Below, in pieces: positions 1 to 8,967 of a stretch of DNA of 64,000 nt. The stretch lies in assembly GCF_016595675.1 (NCBI RefSeq), contig NZ_JAENJH010000005.1, positions 248,001 through 312,000 on the forward strand, written 5' to 3'. The notes below the pieces were generated by a model. It searched no databases, had not been told where the DNA came from, and saw only the letters and a program-made list of their open reading frames with translations. The stretch's first letter is position 1. Each line of letters opens with the position of its first letter. A program made the translations under genes and the position numbers. This DNA is from Prauserella cavernicola. GTDB lineage: Bacteria; Actinomycetota; Actinomycetes; Mycobacteriales; Pseudonocardiaceae.

Positions 1-513
1 GTGGCGGAGGACCACATCGTCGCGGGCAACGTGATCGGCTACGGCGCCACGGGCGGCGAGCTGTTCCTGCGCGGCAAGGTCGGCGAGCGGTTCTGCGTGC
101 GCAACTCGGGCGCACTGGCCGTCGTCGAGGGCGTCGGCGACCACGGCTGCGAGTACATGACCGGCGGCAAGGTCGTGGTGCTCGGCCCGACCGGCCGCAA
201 TTTCGCGGCAGGCATGTCGGGCGGCACCGCCTACGTGCTCGACCTGCCGCTGAGCAGGGTCAACCAGGAGATGGTGGACCTCGACGAGCTCGACCAGACC
301 GACGCGGACTTCCTGCGCTCGGCCGTGGAACGGCACTACGCCGAGACCGAGTCGGCGGTGGCGCGCTCGCTGCTCACCGACTGGGAGGCCGCACTGTCGC
401 GGTTCGCCAAGGTCATGCCCAAGGACTTCAAGCGTGTTCTGCAGGCGCAGGCTGCGGCCGAGCGCGACGGCAGGGACGTCAACGTTGCGATCATGGAGGC
501 GGCACATGGCTGA
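1..513 (+). CDS. gltB: Glutamate synthase large subunit, C-terminal fragment
   Basis: Only the last 170 residues are in the window; the gene begins upstream. They form the right-handed beta-helix GXGXG domain that closes NADPH-dependent glutamate synthase, with repeated Gly motifs ([36 protein letters not shown]). The full enzyme takes the amide nitrogen of glutamine and transfers it to 2-oxoglutarate. The stop codon overlaps the start of the small-subunit gene by 8 bp, so the two are translationally coupled. Identification is firm; the 5' end is cut by the window edge and codon 1 here is not the start. Confidence 0.95.
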   Translation: MAEDHIVAGNVIGYGATGGELFLRGKVGERFCVRNSGALAVVEGVGDHGCEYMTGGKVVVLGPTGRNFAAGMSGGTAYVLDLPLSRVNQEMVDLDELDQTDADFLRSAVERHYAETESAVARSLLTDWEAALSRFAKVMPKDFKRVLQAQAAAERDGRDVNVAIMEAAHG

Positions 514-1957
514 CCCCAAGGGTTTCCTCACGACCAAGCGGGAGACGCCGACGTCGCGCCCGGTCGACATCCGGATCATGGACTGGCGCGAGGTCTACGA
601 GGACTTCGAGCGCACGAAGCTCAAGGACCAGGCCGGCCGCTGCATGGACTGCGGCATCCCGTTCTGTCACCAGGGCTGTCCGCTGGGCAACCTGATCCCG
701 GAGTGGAACACGCTCACGTGGCGCGACGACTGGCGCGGCGCGATCGAGCGGCTGCACGCCACGAACAACTTCCCCGAGTTCACCGGCACGCTGTGCCCCG
801 CGCCGTGCGAGACCTCGTGCGTGCTGGGCATCAACGACGACCCGGTGACCATCAAGCGCGTCGAGATCTCGATCATCGACCGCGCCTGGGACGAGGGCTG
901 GGTGACGCCGCAGGAGCCCGAGACCCGCACGGGCAAGAAGGTCGCCGTGGTGGGCTCGGGTCCGTCCGGACTGGCCGCCGCGCAGCAGCTGACGCGCGCC
1001 GGGCACGACGTGGTGGTGTTCGAGCGCGCCGACGCGATCGGCGGGCTGCTCCGCTACGGCATTCCCGAGTTCAAGATGGAGAAGTTCCGCCTCGACCGCA
1101 GGCTCGACCAGATGCGGGCCGAGGGCACGGAGTTCCGCGCGGGCGTGAACGTCGGTGAGGACGTCACCGTGGAGCGGCTGCGCTCCGACTACGACGCCGT
1201 GGTGCTGGCCGGCGGGGCCACCGCGTGGCGCGACCTGCCGATCACCGGCCGCGAGTCGACCGGCGTGTACCAGGCGATGGAGTACCTGCCGCCCGCCAAC
1301 CGCGTCGCCGCGGGCACGCTCGACGCCCCGCCGGTGTCGGCCGAGGGCAAGGACGTCGTGGTGATCGGCGGCGGCGACACCGGCGCCGACTGCGTCGGCA
1401 CCGCGCACCGCCAGGGCGCGAACTCGGTGACGCAGCTGGAGATCATGCCCAAGCCGCCGCAGTCGCGCGGCGAGGCCCACCCGTGGCCGATGTACCCGAT
1501 GATCTACCGGGTGTCCTCGGCGCACGAGGAGGGCGGCGAGCGGCTGTACTCGGTGAACACGCAGGAGTTCCTCGCCGACGGCAACGGCGACCTGCGGGCG
1601 CTGAAGCTGGTGGAGGTCCGCAACGAGGGCGGCAAGTTCGTGCCCGTCGAGGGCAGCGAGCGGGAGCTGCCCGCGCAGCTCGTGCTGCTGGCAATGGGTT
1701 TCGTCGGCCCGCAGCGCGAGGGCCTGCTCGAGCGGCTCGGTGTGGAGCTCGACGAGCGCGGCAACGTCAAGCGCGACGCGTCGTACCGGACGAGCGTGGA
1801 CAACGTGTTCGTCGCGGGCGACATGGGCCGCGGTCAGTCGCTGATCGTGTGGGCGATCGCCGAGGGCCGCTCCGCGGCCGCGGGCGTGGACGCCCACCTC
1901 ACGGGCCGCGACGTGCTGCCGAGGCCGATCGCTCCGACGGAGCGGCCGATCGCGTGA
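506..1957 (+). CDS. gltD: Glutamate synthase small subunit
   Basis: NADPH-oxidising subunit of glutamate synthase, 483 residues, normal for the family. The N-terminal half has the Cys-rich [4Fe-4S] region ([14 protein letters not shown], then [12 protein letters not shown]). An FAD-binding Rossmann motif follows ([17 protein letters not shown]), and then an NADPH-binding one ([15 protein letters not shown]). The C-terminal FAD motif is [21 protein letters not shown] 506 is preferred over an earlier in-frame ATG at 434 because it begins the conserved MADPKGFL sequence and overlaps the gltB stop. A strong hairpin follows the gene. Confidence 0.96.
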   Translation: MADPKGFLTTKRETPTSRPVDIRIMDWREVYEDFERTKLKDQAGRCMDCGIPFCHQGCPLGNLIPEWNTLTWRDDWRGAIERLHATNNFPEFTGTLCPAPCETSCVLGINDDPVTIKRVEISIIDRAWDEGWVTPQEPETRTGKKVAVVGSGPSGLAAAQQLTRAGHDVVVFERADAIGGLLRYGIPEFKMEKFRLDRRLDQMRAEGTEFRAGVNVGEDVTVERLRSDYDAVVLAGGATAWRDLPITGRESTGVYQAMEYLPPANRVAAGTLDAPPVSAEGKDVVVIGGGDTGADCVGTAHRQGANSVTQLEIMPKPPQSRGEAHPWPMYPMIYRVSSAHEEGGERLYSVNTQEFLADGNGDLRALKLVEVRNEGGKFVPVEGSERELPAQLVLLAMGFVGPQREGLLERLGVELDERGNVKRDASYRTSVDNVFVAGDMGRGQSLIVWAIAEGRSAAAGVDAHLTGRDVLPRPIAPTERPIA

Positions 1958-1962
1958 GCGAC

Positions 1963-1994
1963 GTGCGGGCCGCCACCGAGGTGGCGGCCCGCAC
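1963..1994 (+). terminator. Hairpin terminator after gltBD
   Basis: A perfect 14-bp inverted repeat (left arm GTGCGGGCCGCCAC, loop CGAG) begins 5 bp after the gltD stop. There is no T-tract, as is common in high-GC actinomycetes. It lies between the convergent gltD and the small reverse-strand gene at 2041, so it may serve both. Confidence 0.75.
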
Positions 1995-2040
1995 CGCTCA
2001 GCACGGCGCCCAGGTGCTCCGGACGGTCCGGAGCCGGGAC

Positions 2041-2253
2041 TCAGGAAACGACGGCGGGCAGCGCGCCGACGTCGAGCGTGCCCTCCTTGGCCGAGGCCAC
2101 GAGATCGTGCCACTGGTCGAGACTCATCTGGATGCGCTGACCGAAGTCGTCGGTGATGAGCACGCGCTTGTCCGCGGGCGCCTCGTGGTCGACGAACAGT
2201 TCGGGGCAGCCGCAGTTGCAGCTGCCGCAGAACGTGGCGATGTACTGGGCCAT
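2041..2253 (-). CDS. Small cysteine-rich protein, function unknown
   Basis: 70 residues starting MAQYIATF. Near the N-terminus is a tight Cys cluster CGSCNCGC (Cys 9, 12, 14, 16) followed by PELFVD. The rest is acidic and looks like a small globular fold, with no signal peptide or membrane segment. The start is chosen because the sequence upstream of ATG 2253 carries a good ribosome-binding site (GAGGAGG, about 4 nt away); a longer in-frame reading to 2364 has shadow-like Arg/Pro-rich sequence. Metal or iron-sulfur binding is plausible from the cysteines, but I do not recognise the family. It is convergent with gltD. Confidence 0.7.
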   Translation of the reverse strand: MAQYIATFCGSCNCGCPELFVDHEAPADKRVLITDDFGQRIQMSLDQWHDLVASAKEGTLDVGALPAVVS

Positions 2254-2396
2254 GGTGCCTCCTCGCGAGCAACGGTGGTGGAGTCGGGTGACACCGGGCG
2301 GGTGCGCCGCGGCGGACCCGCCCGGTGTGATCCGACGCGGGAGGAAGTCGCGCCGGGGGGCCACGCGGTTCCGGCGCCCGCGATGATCACCCTTTC

Positions 2397-4319
2397 GTGA
2401 CGCTGTGTTCCGTCCCGCGTCACCACCACGCCAGCGAAGCTCACGAAGCTGGCGACGTGACTGCTTGTTCCGGAAACTCCGATGTGTCCCGCCGCAGGCT
2501 GCTGCAGGCGGCCGTGGGCACCCCGGTCGCCATCGCGGCCACCGCGTCGCTGGGCGCCGCGCCCGCCGTGGCCGCGGGCCGTGGCGGCTCCGTCGACCCG
2601 ACCGCGCCCCGCTTCTCGCTCGCGGTGCTGCCCGACACGCAGTACCTGATCGACGAGGGTGGATCGGACCCGGAGCCCGTGCGGGCCGCGCTGCGCCACG
2701 TGACGCGCTCGCGCGAGGACGCCAACATCGTCTTCCTCGCCCACCTCGGCGATGTCACCGAGCACGGCACCGAGGCCGAGCTGCGCACGGCCGACCGCGC
2801 CTTCGACGCGATCCACGGCAGGCTGCCCTACAGCGTGCTCGGCGGCAACCACGACGTCAGCGGCAACGACGACGACCGTGGCGACACGCCCTACCTGCGC
2901 ACGTTCGGCCCGCGCCGGTTCGCGCGCATGGACACCTACGGCGGGGCCTCGCCGAGCGGCTACAACACGTTTCACGTGCTCTCCGGAGGTGGCCGTCGCT
3001 GGCTGCTGCTCGCGCTCGACTGGCGCGTGTCCGACGCGAGCATCCGCTGGGCGCAGGGCGTGCTCGACCAGCACCCGACGCTGCCCGCGATCCTCACCAC
3101 CCACGACCTCGTGTGGGGCGAGGAGGACGGCGGTGCGCAGCTCTCGGCGCACGGCCAGCGGTTGTGGGACGGGCTGATCCGAGCCAACGACCAGATCTTT
3201 CTGGCCCTGGGCGGGCACTACTGGCCGACCGGGCGCACGACGCTGACCAACGACCACGGCAACGCGGTGCACCTGCACATCGCGAACTACCAGGACCGCT
3301 ACTACGGCGGCGCGGGCATGATCCGCCTGTACTCGTTCGACCTGGTGCGCGGGATGATCGACGTCACGACGTACTCGCCGTGGCTGCTGGAGAAGAAGGA
3401 ACGCGACCGCACGCCGCTCGAGGCCGAGCACATGGAGCTGACCGACCCCGGCGAGCGGTTCAGCGTGGAGATCGACTTCGACGAGCGGTTCGCGTCGTTC
3501 GCGCCTCCGGTAGTGCCGCCCTCGCGCCCGGCCGCGGACGTGCTCGTGCGCGACACCGTGGCGTACTGGCGCTTCGACACCTCGGGGCTGCCCGCCGCGG
3601 GCACCGACGGCGGCCTCATCGCGCCGGGAACGGTGGCGCGCGACCTCAGCGGCAACGGCAACGACCTGGCCGTGCAACGCCTGCACAGCAGCGCGCCCGA
3701 GGTGCTCACGTGGTCGGCCGAACACCACGACACCGCGCCGGCCCACGCGAGCCTGCGCTTCGATGGCGGGAAGGAACCCAACCGGGGCGCCGTGCTGCGC
3801 TCGGAGCGCGACGCACCGCTCAACAGCATGACCTTCGACCGCGGCTACACCATCGAGACGTTCCTCAAGCTGCCCGAGCCCTTCGAGGGCGACCACGCCT
3901 GGATGGGGATCTTCAGTTGGGAGGGCAGGATCGGCGAGGCGGGCAAGACCGGCGGCTACTCCGAGGACGACGCGCCCTGCAGCCTCAACGTCACCAGCGA
4001 ACGGTTCCTCCAGTTCGTCGTGTACCCGCAGAACCTCGACTCGGACCCGACGTCGTGGAGCCACGCGCTGCCGACCGGCAGGTGGATGCACCTGGCCGTG
4101 GTCAACGACGGCAGGCAGACCGTGCTCTACGTGGACGGTTCGCGCATCGCCCGCAACGCGGCGGAGCGCTCGCGCGGCATCACCACGCTGGGCAAGCCGT
4201 TCGCGCTCGGCGGCACGCAGTCCGCCGGCGACTTCGGCCAGGGTTTCTACGGCTGGCTCGGCGACACCAGGATCGTGGCGAGGGCGCTCAAACCGAACCA
4301 GTTCCTCACCGCGCGCTGA
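2397..4319 (+). CDS. Tat-exported metallophosphoesterase with C-terminal LamG-like domain
   Basis: 640 residues as drawn. A twin-arginine signal (SRRRLLQAAVG, then an Ala-rich hydrophobic stretch ending AVAAG) shows export in folded form. A calcineurin-type phosphoesterase domain follows, with the metal-ligand motifs LPDTQY, HLGDVTEHG, GGNHD, TTHD and GGHYW. The last ~210 residues, from YWRFDT on, look like a concanavalin/LamG sandwich (the FDG, MHLAVVNDG and VLYVDGSRIA elements). The substrate is unknown. The true start may be GTG 2457 or GTG 2484, either of which leaves a more usual short Tat n-region. A 7-bp hairpin follows the gene. Confidence 0.85.
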   Translation: MTLCSVPRHHHASEAHEAGDVTACSGNSDVSRRRLLQAAVGTPVAIAATASLGAAPAVAAGRGGSVDPTAPRFSLAVLPDTQYLIDEGGSDPEPVRAALRHVTRSREDANIVFLAHLGDVTEHGTEAELRTADRAFDAIHGRLPYSVLGGNHDVSGNDDDRGDTPYLRTFGPRRFARMDTYGGASPSGYNTFHVLSGGGRRWLLLALDWRVSDASIRWAQGVLDQHPTLPAILTTHDLVWGEEDGGAQLSAHGQRLWDGLIRANDQIFLALGGHYWPTGRTTLTNDHGNAVHLHIANYQDRYYGGAGMIRLYSFDLVRGMIDVTTYSPWLLEKKERDRTPLEAEHMELTDPGERFSVEIDFDERFASFAPPVVPPSRPAADVLVRDTVAYWRFDTSGLPAAGTDGGLIAPGTVARDLSGNGNDLAVQRLHSSAPEVLTWSAEHHDTAPAHASLRFDGGKEPNRGAVLRSERDAPLNSMTFDRGYTIETFLKLPEPFEGDHAWMGIFSWEGRIGEAGKTGGYSEDDAPCSLNVTSERFLQFVVYPQNLDSDPTSWSHALPTGRWMHLAVVNDGRQTVLYVDGSRIARNAAERSRGITTLGKPFALGGTQSAGDFGQGFYGWLGDTRIVARALKPNQFLTAR

Positions 4320-4340
4320 GCCAGGGGCGGCTTGCGACAT

Positions 4341-4358
4341 CCGGGTGAAAACACCCGG
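4341..4358 (+). terminator. Hairpin terminator
   Basis: A perfect stem CCGGGTG/CACCCGG with an AAAA loop, 22 bp after the phosphoesterase stop and about 100 bp before the peroxidase gene. Confidence 0.65.
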
Positions 4359-4459
4359 CCCTGCGCACGCGGGTCGGTCCCGGCGCGACTGTGCGTTGAG
4401 GCGTGGCGTTCGCGCTCTGGGGGAGTCCCGGCACACCGCGCCAGTGGAGGATCCCCGCC

Positions 4460-5863
4460 GTGCCCGTGGAACTGACCAGGCCGTTGTCATGGAAGACCGC
4501 GCAGGGCGACGATGCCGCTCTGCTCGACGAGCTGCAGCCCAACATCGTGAAGGCCCACGTTCGCGATCACCTGTCCGTCCTCTTCGTCCGGTTCGGCGAC
4601 GCCGCCGAGGGACGCGGATTCCTCAGGGCGCTCGCCGGGTCGATGAAGTCGGCGAAGTCCCACCTTGAGGAGATCGAGGCGTTCAAGGCGGCGGGCACCG
4701 GCGGCACGCCGTACCTCGGTGTCGGGCTCAGCAACACCGGTTACGAGGCGCTGGGCATCACCACAGTGCCCGCCGACACGTCGTTCCGGCAGGGCATGCG
4801 CGACCCGGTCACCAAGGACAGGCTCGGCGACCCGCCCCGGTCGAGCTGGGACGTGCCCTACCGCGAGGGCATCGACGCCGTGGTGCTCGTCGGCGCCGCC
4901 ACCGACGCGGCGCTGTCCAGAACGCGCAACGCGGTACTCGACCTCGTCACCGACACGATCACGGTGCTGGGCGAGGAAACCGGACTGTCCAGGGTGAACG
5001 CGTCGGGTGAGGGCATCGAGCACTTCGGCTACGTCGACGGCCGCAGCCAGCCGCTGTTCCTGACCGAGGACATCGAGGCCGAGAAGCTCACCACCGACGG
5101 CACCACCGCCTGGGACCCCTCGGCGCCGCTGGGTCAGGTGCTGGTGGCCGATCCCGCCGCGCCCGACCCGTCCGTCCACTTCGGAAGCTACTTCGTGTTC
5201 CGCAAGCTGGAGCAGAACGTGCGGCGGTTCAAGCAGGCGGAGTCGGACCTCGCGGACGCGCTGGGACTCACCGGGCGCGACCGCGACCGCGCGGGCGCCA
5301 TGCTGGTCGGCCGGTTCGAGGACGGCACACCGCTGACGTCGAACAGCGCGCATGGCTGCCACAGCCCGGTCGCCAACGACTTCGGCTACGGTAGCGACGA
5401 ACTCGGCCGGAAGTGCCCGTTCCACGCCCACATCCGCAAGACCAACCCGCGAGGCTCGGGCGGCTTCGAGGACCCGGCGAGGGAACACGGGCACCTGATG
5501 GCACGCAGGGGCCAGACCTACGGCGAGCGTGCCGACGACCCGAACGGCGACCTGCCGATCGCGGCCCGCCCGGTGGGCGGCGTGGGACTGTTGTTCATGG
5601 CGTTCAACTCCGATCTGGGCGACCAGTTCGAGTTCACGCAGCAGGTGTGGGCGAACAACACGGACTTCCCCCGGGTTCCGGCCGGCACGAAGTCACCGGG
5701 ACTCGACCTCGTGATCGGTCAGGGACCGAGACCAGAGACAACGTATGCGCCCGGATGGGGACGGAACGGGACAACTCCGGCGGATCCGGCGCCACAGGCG
5801 GTGACGATGCGGGGCGGAGAGTATTTCTTCATGCCCTCGCTGGCTTTTCTGCGGAATCTGTGA
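4460..5863 (+). CDS. DyP-type heme peroxidase family protein
   Basis: 467 residues from GTG 4460. That start has GGAGG at 4446-4450 and begins MPVELTRPL; an in-frame ATG at 4403 gives an atypical leader. It resembles dye-decolourising peroxidases: GYVDGRSQP corresponds to the GXXDG motif, FVFRKLEQN follows, and CPFHAHIRKTNPR carries the likely proximal heme His and the Arg. The last third contains GLLFMAFNSDL, also typical. No signal peptide is seen, so it is probably cytoplasmic, possibly an encapsulin cargo type, though no encapsulin gene is near. It lies directly upstream of the cobalamin riboswitch, but no functional link is evident. Confidence 0.85.
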   Translation: MPVELTRPLSWKTAQGDDAALLDELQPNIVKAHVRDHLSVLFVRFGDAAEGRGFLRALAGSMKSAKSHLEEIEAFKAAGTGGTPYLGVGLSNTGYEALGITTVPADTSFRQGMRDPVTKDRLGDPPRSSWDVPYREGIDAVVLVGAATDAALSRTRNAVLDLVTDTITVLGEETGLSRVNASGEGIEHFGYVDGRSQPLFLTEDIEAEKLTTDGTTAWDPSAPLGQVLVADPAAPDPSVHFGSYFVFRKLEQNVRRFKQAESDLADALGLTGRDRDRAGAMLVGRFEDGTPLTSNSAHGCHSPVANDFGYGSDELGRKCPFHAHIRKTNPRGSGGFEDPAREHGHLMARRGQTYGERADDPNGDLPIAARPVGGVGLLFMAFNSDLGDQFEFTQQVWANNTDFPRVPAGTKSPGLDLVIGQGPRPETTYAPGWGRNGTTPADPAPQAVTMRGGEYFFMPSLAFLRNL

Positions 5864-5924
5864 CCGCTTCGGTTCGGTTCACATCACGTTGACACGGATG
5901 AGCCGCCGAACTTAATCTCGGTGG

Positions 5925-6018
5925 GCTGCGCGACGGCGGGCGGAAGCCGGTGAGATTCCGGCACGGTCGCGCCACTGTGACCGGGTACGCCCGGGAGTCA
6001 GACCCTCCGCCGTCGCAC
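5925..6018 (+). promoter_or_regulatory. Cobalamin (B12) riboswitch upstream of cbtB
   Basis: Contains the conserved aptamer strings GGAAGCCGGTGAGATTCCGG, GCCACTGTGACC and GGGAGTCAGACC in the right order. A closing helix is visible: CGACGGCGG at 5931-5939 pairs with CCGCCGTCG at 6007-6015. The expression platform runs to the cbtB ribosome-binding site (GAGGAGG near 6048), so control is probably at translation initiation. It should turn off cobalt uptake when cobalamin is plentiful. Confidence 0.93.
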
Positions 6019-6059
6019 CGTTTCCTACAGGGCCGCGTGCAAGCCCGAGGAGGTCTCCT

Positions 6060-6275
6060 ATGTCGCAGGCGAGCGTTGCTGTTCCGAATCCCGTTCCGGT
6101 CCAGATCCCGCTACGGGAAATCGTCCCGTGGGCCGTTTTCGCCGGAATCCTCGCGTTGCTGGTCCTGTTCTTCGTGAGCACGGAATCCGGCGCCGTGGAA
6201 TTGTTCTCCAGCAATGGTCTGCTGCATGAGTTCGTGCACGACGGCCGACACCTTCTTGCCTTCCCCTGTCACTGA
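6060..6275 (+). CDS. cbtB: CbtB-type cobalt transporter subunit
   Basis: 71 residues with a single hydrophobic helix (WAVFAGILALLVLFFV) followed by the signature C-terminal segment HEFVHDGRHLLAFPCH, whose histidines and cysteine suit metal binding. CbtB proteins act with CbtA as a B12-regulated putative cobalt uptake system. The riboswitch directly upstream and cbtA 12 bp downstream support this assignment. ATG 6060 is preceded by GAGGAGG. Confidence 0.93.
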   Translation: MSQASVAVPNPVPVQIPLREIVPWAVFAGILALLVLFFVSTESGAVELFSSNGLLHEFVHDGRHLLAFPCH

Positions 6276-6287
6276 CGGCAGGCGACG

Positions 6288-7064
6288 ATGATGAGGACCT
6301 TGCTGGTCCGCGGGTTGCTCGCGGGCCTGATCGCCGGTGTGCTCGCCACGGCGTTCGCGTACGTCTTCGGCGAGCCTTCCGTCGACGCCGCGATCGGGAT
6401 CGAGGAAGCCGGAACGGCCGCGCACGACCACGGCGGCGAGGAGCCCGGCCACTCGCACGGCGCCGAGGAGGCGCTTGTCAGCAGAGGCGTGCAGAGCACG
6501 ATCGGCCTGTTCACCGGCGTCGGCGCGTACGGTCTCGCCGTAGGCGGGCTGTTCGCGATCACGTTCGCGTTCGGCTACGGCAGGGTGGGCTCGTTGCGAC
6601 CGCGTGTGACCGCGGCGCTACTCGCGGCGGGTGCGTTCGTGGTCGTGGTACTGGTGCCCTTCCTGAAGTACCCGGCGAACCCGCCCGCGGTCGGCCAGAG
6701 CGGGACGATCGGAGACCGCACGGGCCTGTACTTCGCTGTCGTGGCGCTGTCGCTGGCCACGGCGCTGATCGCGGTGACCGCGGGCCGAGCGCTGGCCGAC
6801 CGGCTGGGCGCGTGGTGGGCGGGCCTGGCCGCCGCGGGCGGCTACGTCGTGGTGGTGGCCGTGGCCGCGGCACTGATGCCCGTGATCGACGAGGTACCGG
6901 ACGGCTTCCCTGGTTCGACGCTGTGGACGTTCCGTACGGCGTCGCTGGCGACGCAGCTCGTCCTGTGGACGACGGTGGGACTGGTGTTCGGCGCACTGGC
7001 CGAGCGCGTGCTGCGCCCCTCGGCGTCGGCTCCGGCCCCTGCGGCGCAGGCGGGTCGGAGATAG
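6288..7064 (+). CDS. cbtA: CbtA-type cobalt transporter subunit
   Basis: 258 residues. An N-terminal membrane helix is followed by a His-rich loop (HDHGGEEPGHSHG) likely to bind Co2+, then by about five more hydrophobic helices. LVPFLKYPANPPAVG is a recognisable CbtA motif. It is the membrane partner of CbtB and shares its riboswitch-controlled transcript. ATG at 6288 and 6291 are equally possible starts. The gene supplies cobalt for the cobN chelatase and corrin genes that follow. Confidence 0.92.
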   Translation: MMRTLLVRGLLAGLIAGVLATAFAYVFGEPSVDAAIGIEEAGTAAHDHGGEEPGHSHGAEEALVSRGVQSTIGLFTGVGAYGLAVGGLFAITFAFGYGRVGSLRPRVTAALLAAGAFVVVVLVPFLKYPANPPAVGQSGTIGDRTGLYFAVVALSLATALIAVTAGRALADRLGAWWAGLAAAGGYVVVVAVAAALMPVIDEVPDGFPGSTLWTFRTASLATQLVLWTTVGLVFGALAERVLRPSASAPAPAAQAGRR

Positions 7065-7197
7065 CCGCCGGGAGCGCCCTGGTGGGTGCCGACCGCGTCG
7101 GTCGCGGCGGAGCCGGGTCGGTGCCGGACAGAGACCGGCGCTCGTCACCGCAACCGCACCGACCGGCGAGGACCGGCCGTGCCCCGCGCGGCGCACG

Positions 7198-7229
7198 CAA
7201 CTCAGCGGCACACCGCCAGCGCGGCCACC
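7198..7229. repeat. Near-copy of the cobD 3' end
   Basis: The 32 bp here match 7348-7379 (the cobD stop region) with 4 mismatches, exactly 150 bp apart. The intergenic sequence around it (7065-7351) is Arg/Pro-type GC-rich with no gene I can support. It may be a relic of a local duplication or of an earlier, longer cobD. Confidence 0.45.
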
Positions 7230-7351
7230 AGTCGCGCGTGATCAGTCACCATCGGGGCCACACCCACCGGTCAGCGACCGGCCACCCGCACCACTCACCC
7301 AAGAACCCGCAACCGACGCCGGGCAACAGCACGCCACCCGACACCGGCAAC

Positions 7352-8290
7352 TCAGCGGCACGCCGCGAGTGCGGCCGCGCATCCGAGCGCGGCCACGCCG
7401 ACCAGGCGCGACAGTCGCACCGAGCGGCGCAGGTCGACGGCGTCCGGCGCGGGTCCGTCGCCGAGCGCGCCCCGGTTCTCGGTGCGGCCGCCGTAGCTGT
7501 TGGTGCCGCCGAGCCGGACGCCGAGCGCACCCGCGAACGCGGCTTCGACCGGGCCCGCGTTCGGGCTCGGGTGCCGGGCCGCGTCGCGGCGCCACGCGCG
7601 CAACGCCCGCGCGGGACGGCCACCCACGAGCGGAGCCGCCGCCACCGCGGCCGCCGCGCTGAGCCGCGAGGGCACCAGGTTGGCGACGTCGTCGGCGCGG
7701 GCCGCCGCCCAGCCGAAGCGCTCGTGCCGGGGCGAGCGGTGCCCCACCATCGCGTCGAGTGTGTTCAGCGCGCGGTAACCGAGCAGCCCGGGAATGCCCG
7801 CGAGACCACCCCACACCAGCGGCGCGACCACCGCGTCCGACGTGTTCTCCGCGATCGACTCGGTCGCCGCCCTCGCCAGCCCCGTGGAGTCGAGCGCGGT
7901 CGCGTCGCGCCCGCACAAGTGGGCCAGCCGGGCCCTGGCGGCGGGCAGGTCACCGGCGTCGAGCAGGCGGGCCATCTGCTCGCCCTCCTCCGCGAGCCCA
8001 CGGCCCCCGAGTACCGCCCACGTCGCGGCCGCCGTGACCGCGAACCGGGCCGCCGGACTGCGCCTCGTCAGCGCTTGCGCCAGCGCCCCCACACCCGCCG
8101 CGGCCCCCACGCACGCGCTTGCGTACGCCAGTCCGCTTCGACGGGAATTCGCCCACATGTACTTTTCGAGCCGGTCCGCTCCGCTGCCGAAGAGGGCCAC
8201 CGGGTGCCCGCGGCGAGGATCACCGAAAATCGTGTCAGCCGCATAACCTGCGACGATCCCGGCCGCGATTACGTGTTGGGAACGGACCAC
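7352..8290 (-). CDS. cobD: Cobinamide synthase CobD/CbiB
   Basis: 312 residues, integral membrane. It attaches the aminopropanol arm to adenosylcobyric acid, giving adenosylcobinamide (phosphate). The family pattern is clear: AADTIFGDPRRGHPVALFG, EYMWANS-like region, ESIAENTSDAVVAPL, YRALNTLDAMVGH and SPNAGPVEAAFAGALGVRLGG. GTG 8290 is chosen because it gives the usual short N-terminus; the frame stays open to 8578 only by reading antisense to cobU. It is divergent from cobU with 27 bp between starts, so promoters probably overlap. A 32-bp near-copy of its 3' end lies 150 bp further downstream (7198-7229). Confidence 0.93.
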   Translation of the reverse strand: MVRSQHVIAAGIVAGYAADTIFGDPRRGHPVALFGSGADRLEKYMWANSRRSGLAYASACVGAAAGVGALAQALTRRSPAARFAVTAAATWAVLGGRGLAEEGEQMARLLDAGDLPAARARLAHLCGRDATALDSTGLARAATESIAENTSDAVVAPLVWGGLAGIPGLLGYRALNTLDAMVGHRSPRHERFGWAAARADDVANLVPSRLSAAAAVAAAPLVGGRPARALRAWRRDAARHPSPNAGPVEAAFAGALGVRLGGTNSYGGRTENRGALGDGPAPDAVDLRRSVRLSRLVGVAALGCAAALAACR

Positions 8291-8317
8291 AGCGCGAACC
8301 CTAGCCCGTGGGCAAGA

Positions 8318-8956
8318 ATGCCGACCATGATGAACGATCCGAGGCGGCGGCTCACCGACGCGGTGGCCGGGCGACTGGAGTCGGGCGCGGCGGCGCTGCG
8401 CCGCTACGGCCGTCGCGTGCAGGGCACCGGCAGGACCCTCATCCTGGGCGGCGTCCGATCGGGCAAGTCCCGGCACGCGGAACAGCTCATGACCCGCCAC
8501 CCCCACGTCGTCTACATCGCCGCGGGTCTGCCCCCGAGCGACGAGGACCCCGAATGGGCCGCTCGGGTCGCCGCGCACCGCGCGCGCAGACCGGTGTCGT
8601 GGCGGACCGTGGAGACCTCGGATCTCGCGAGCGCCCTGCGGGACGCGCGCTCACCCGTGCTCATCGACTGCCTCGGCACCTGGGCCAGCCGCGTCCTCGA
8701 CGAGGTCGGCGCCTGGGACCAGCAGGACGGCTGGGAGGCCCGGCTCGACGAACGCCTGCAGGCCTTCGTCGACATCTGGCAGTCCACCACCGTGCCCGTT
8801 GTCGCCGTGAGCAACGAGGTCGGCAGCGGCGTCGTGCCCCCGACCCCGTCCGGCCGGATCTTCCGCGACGTCCTCGGCGCGCTCAACACCGCCGTCGCCG
8901 CCCACTCCGACGACGTACGACTCGTCGTCGCGGGACGGGTACTGGACCTGAGATAG
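8318..8956 (+). CDS. cobU: Adenosylcobinamide kinase / adenosylcobinamide-phosphate guanylyltransferase
   Basis: 212 residues from ATG 8318 (ATGs at 8327 and 8330 are also possible). It phosphorylates adenosylcobinamide and then transfers GMP to make AdoCbi-GDP. The P-loop is GGVRSGKS near residue 44. LIDCLGTW and VAVSNEVGSGVVPPTPSGRIFRD are the family signatures. The first ~40 residues extend beyond the enterobacterial protein. cobT starts 11 bp after its stop, forming cobU-cobT-cobS. Confidence 0.94.
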   Translation: MPTMMNDPRRRLTDAVAGRLESGAAALRRYGRRVQGTGRTLILGGVRSGKSRHAEQLMTRHPHVVYIAAGLPPSDEDPEWAARVAAHRARRPVSWRTVETSDLASALRDARSPVLIDCLGTWASRVLDEVGAWDQQDGWEARLDERLQAFVDIWQSTTVPVVAVSNEVGSGVVPPTPSGRIFRDVLGALNTAVAAHSDDVRLVVAGRVLDLR

Positions 8957-8967
8957 GAGACGACCCG

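Noticed and set aside
5950-6177. Small open frame over the first B12 riboswitch
   Set aside because: It is riboswitch sequence and runs out of frame into cbtB; no ribosome-binding site or protein-like features.
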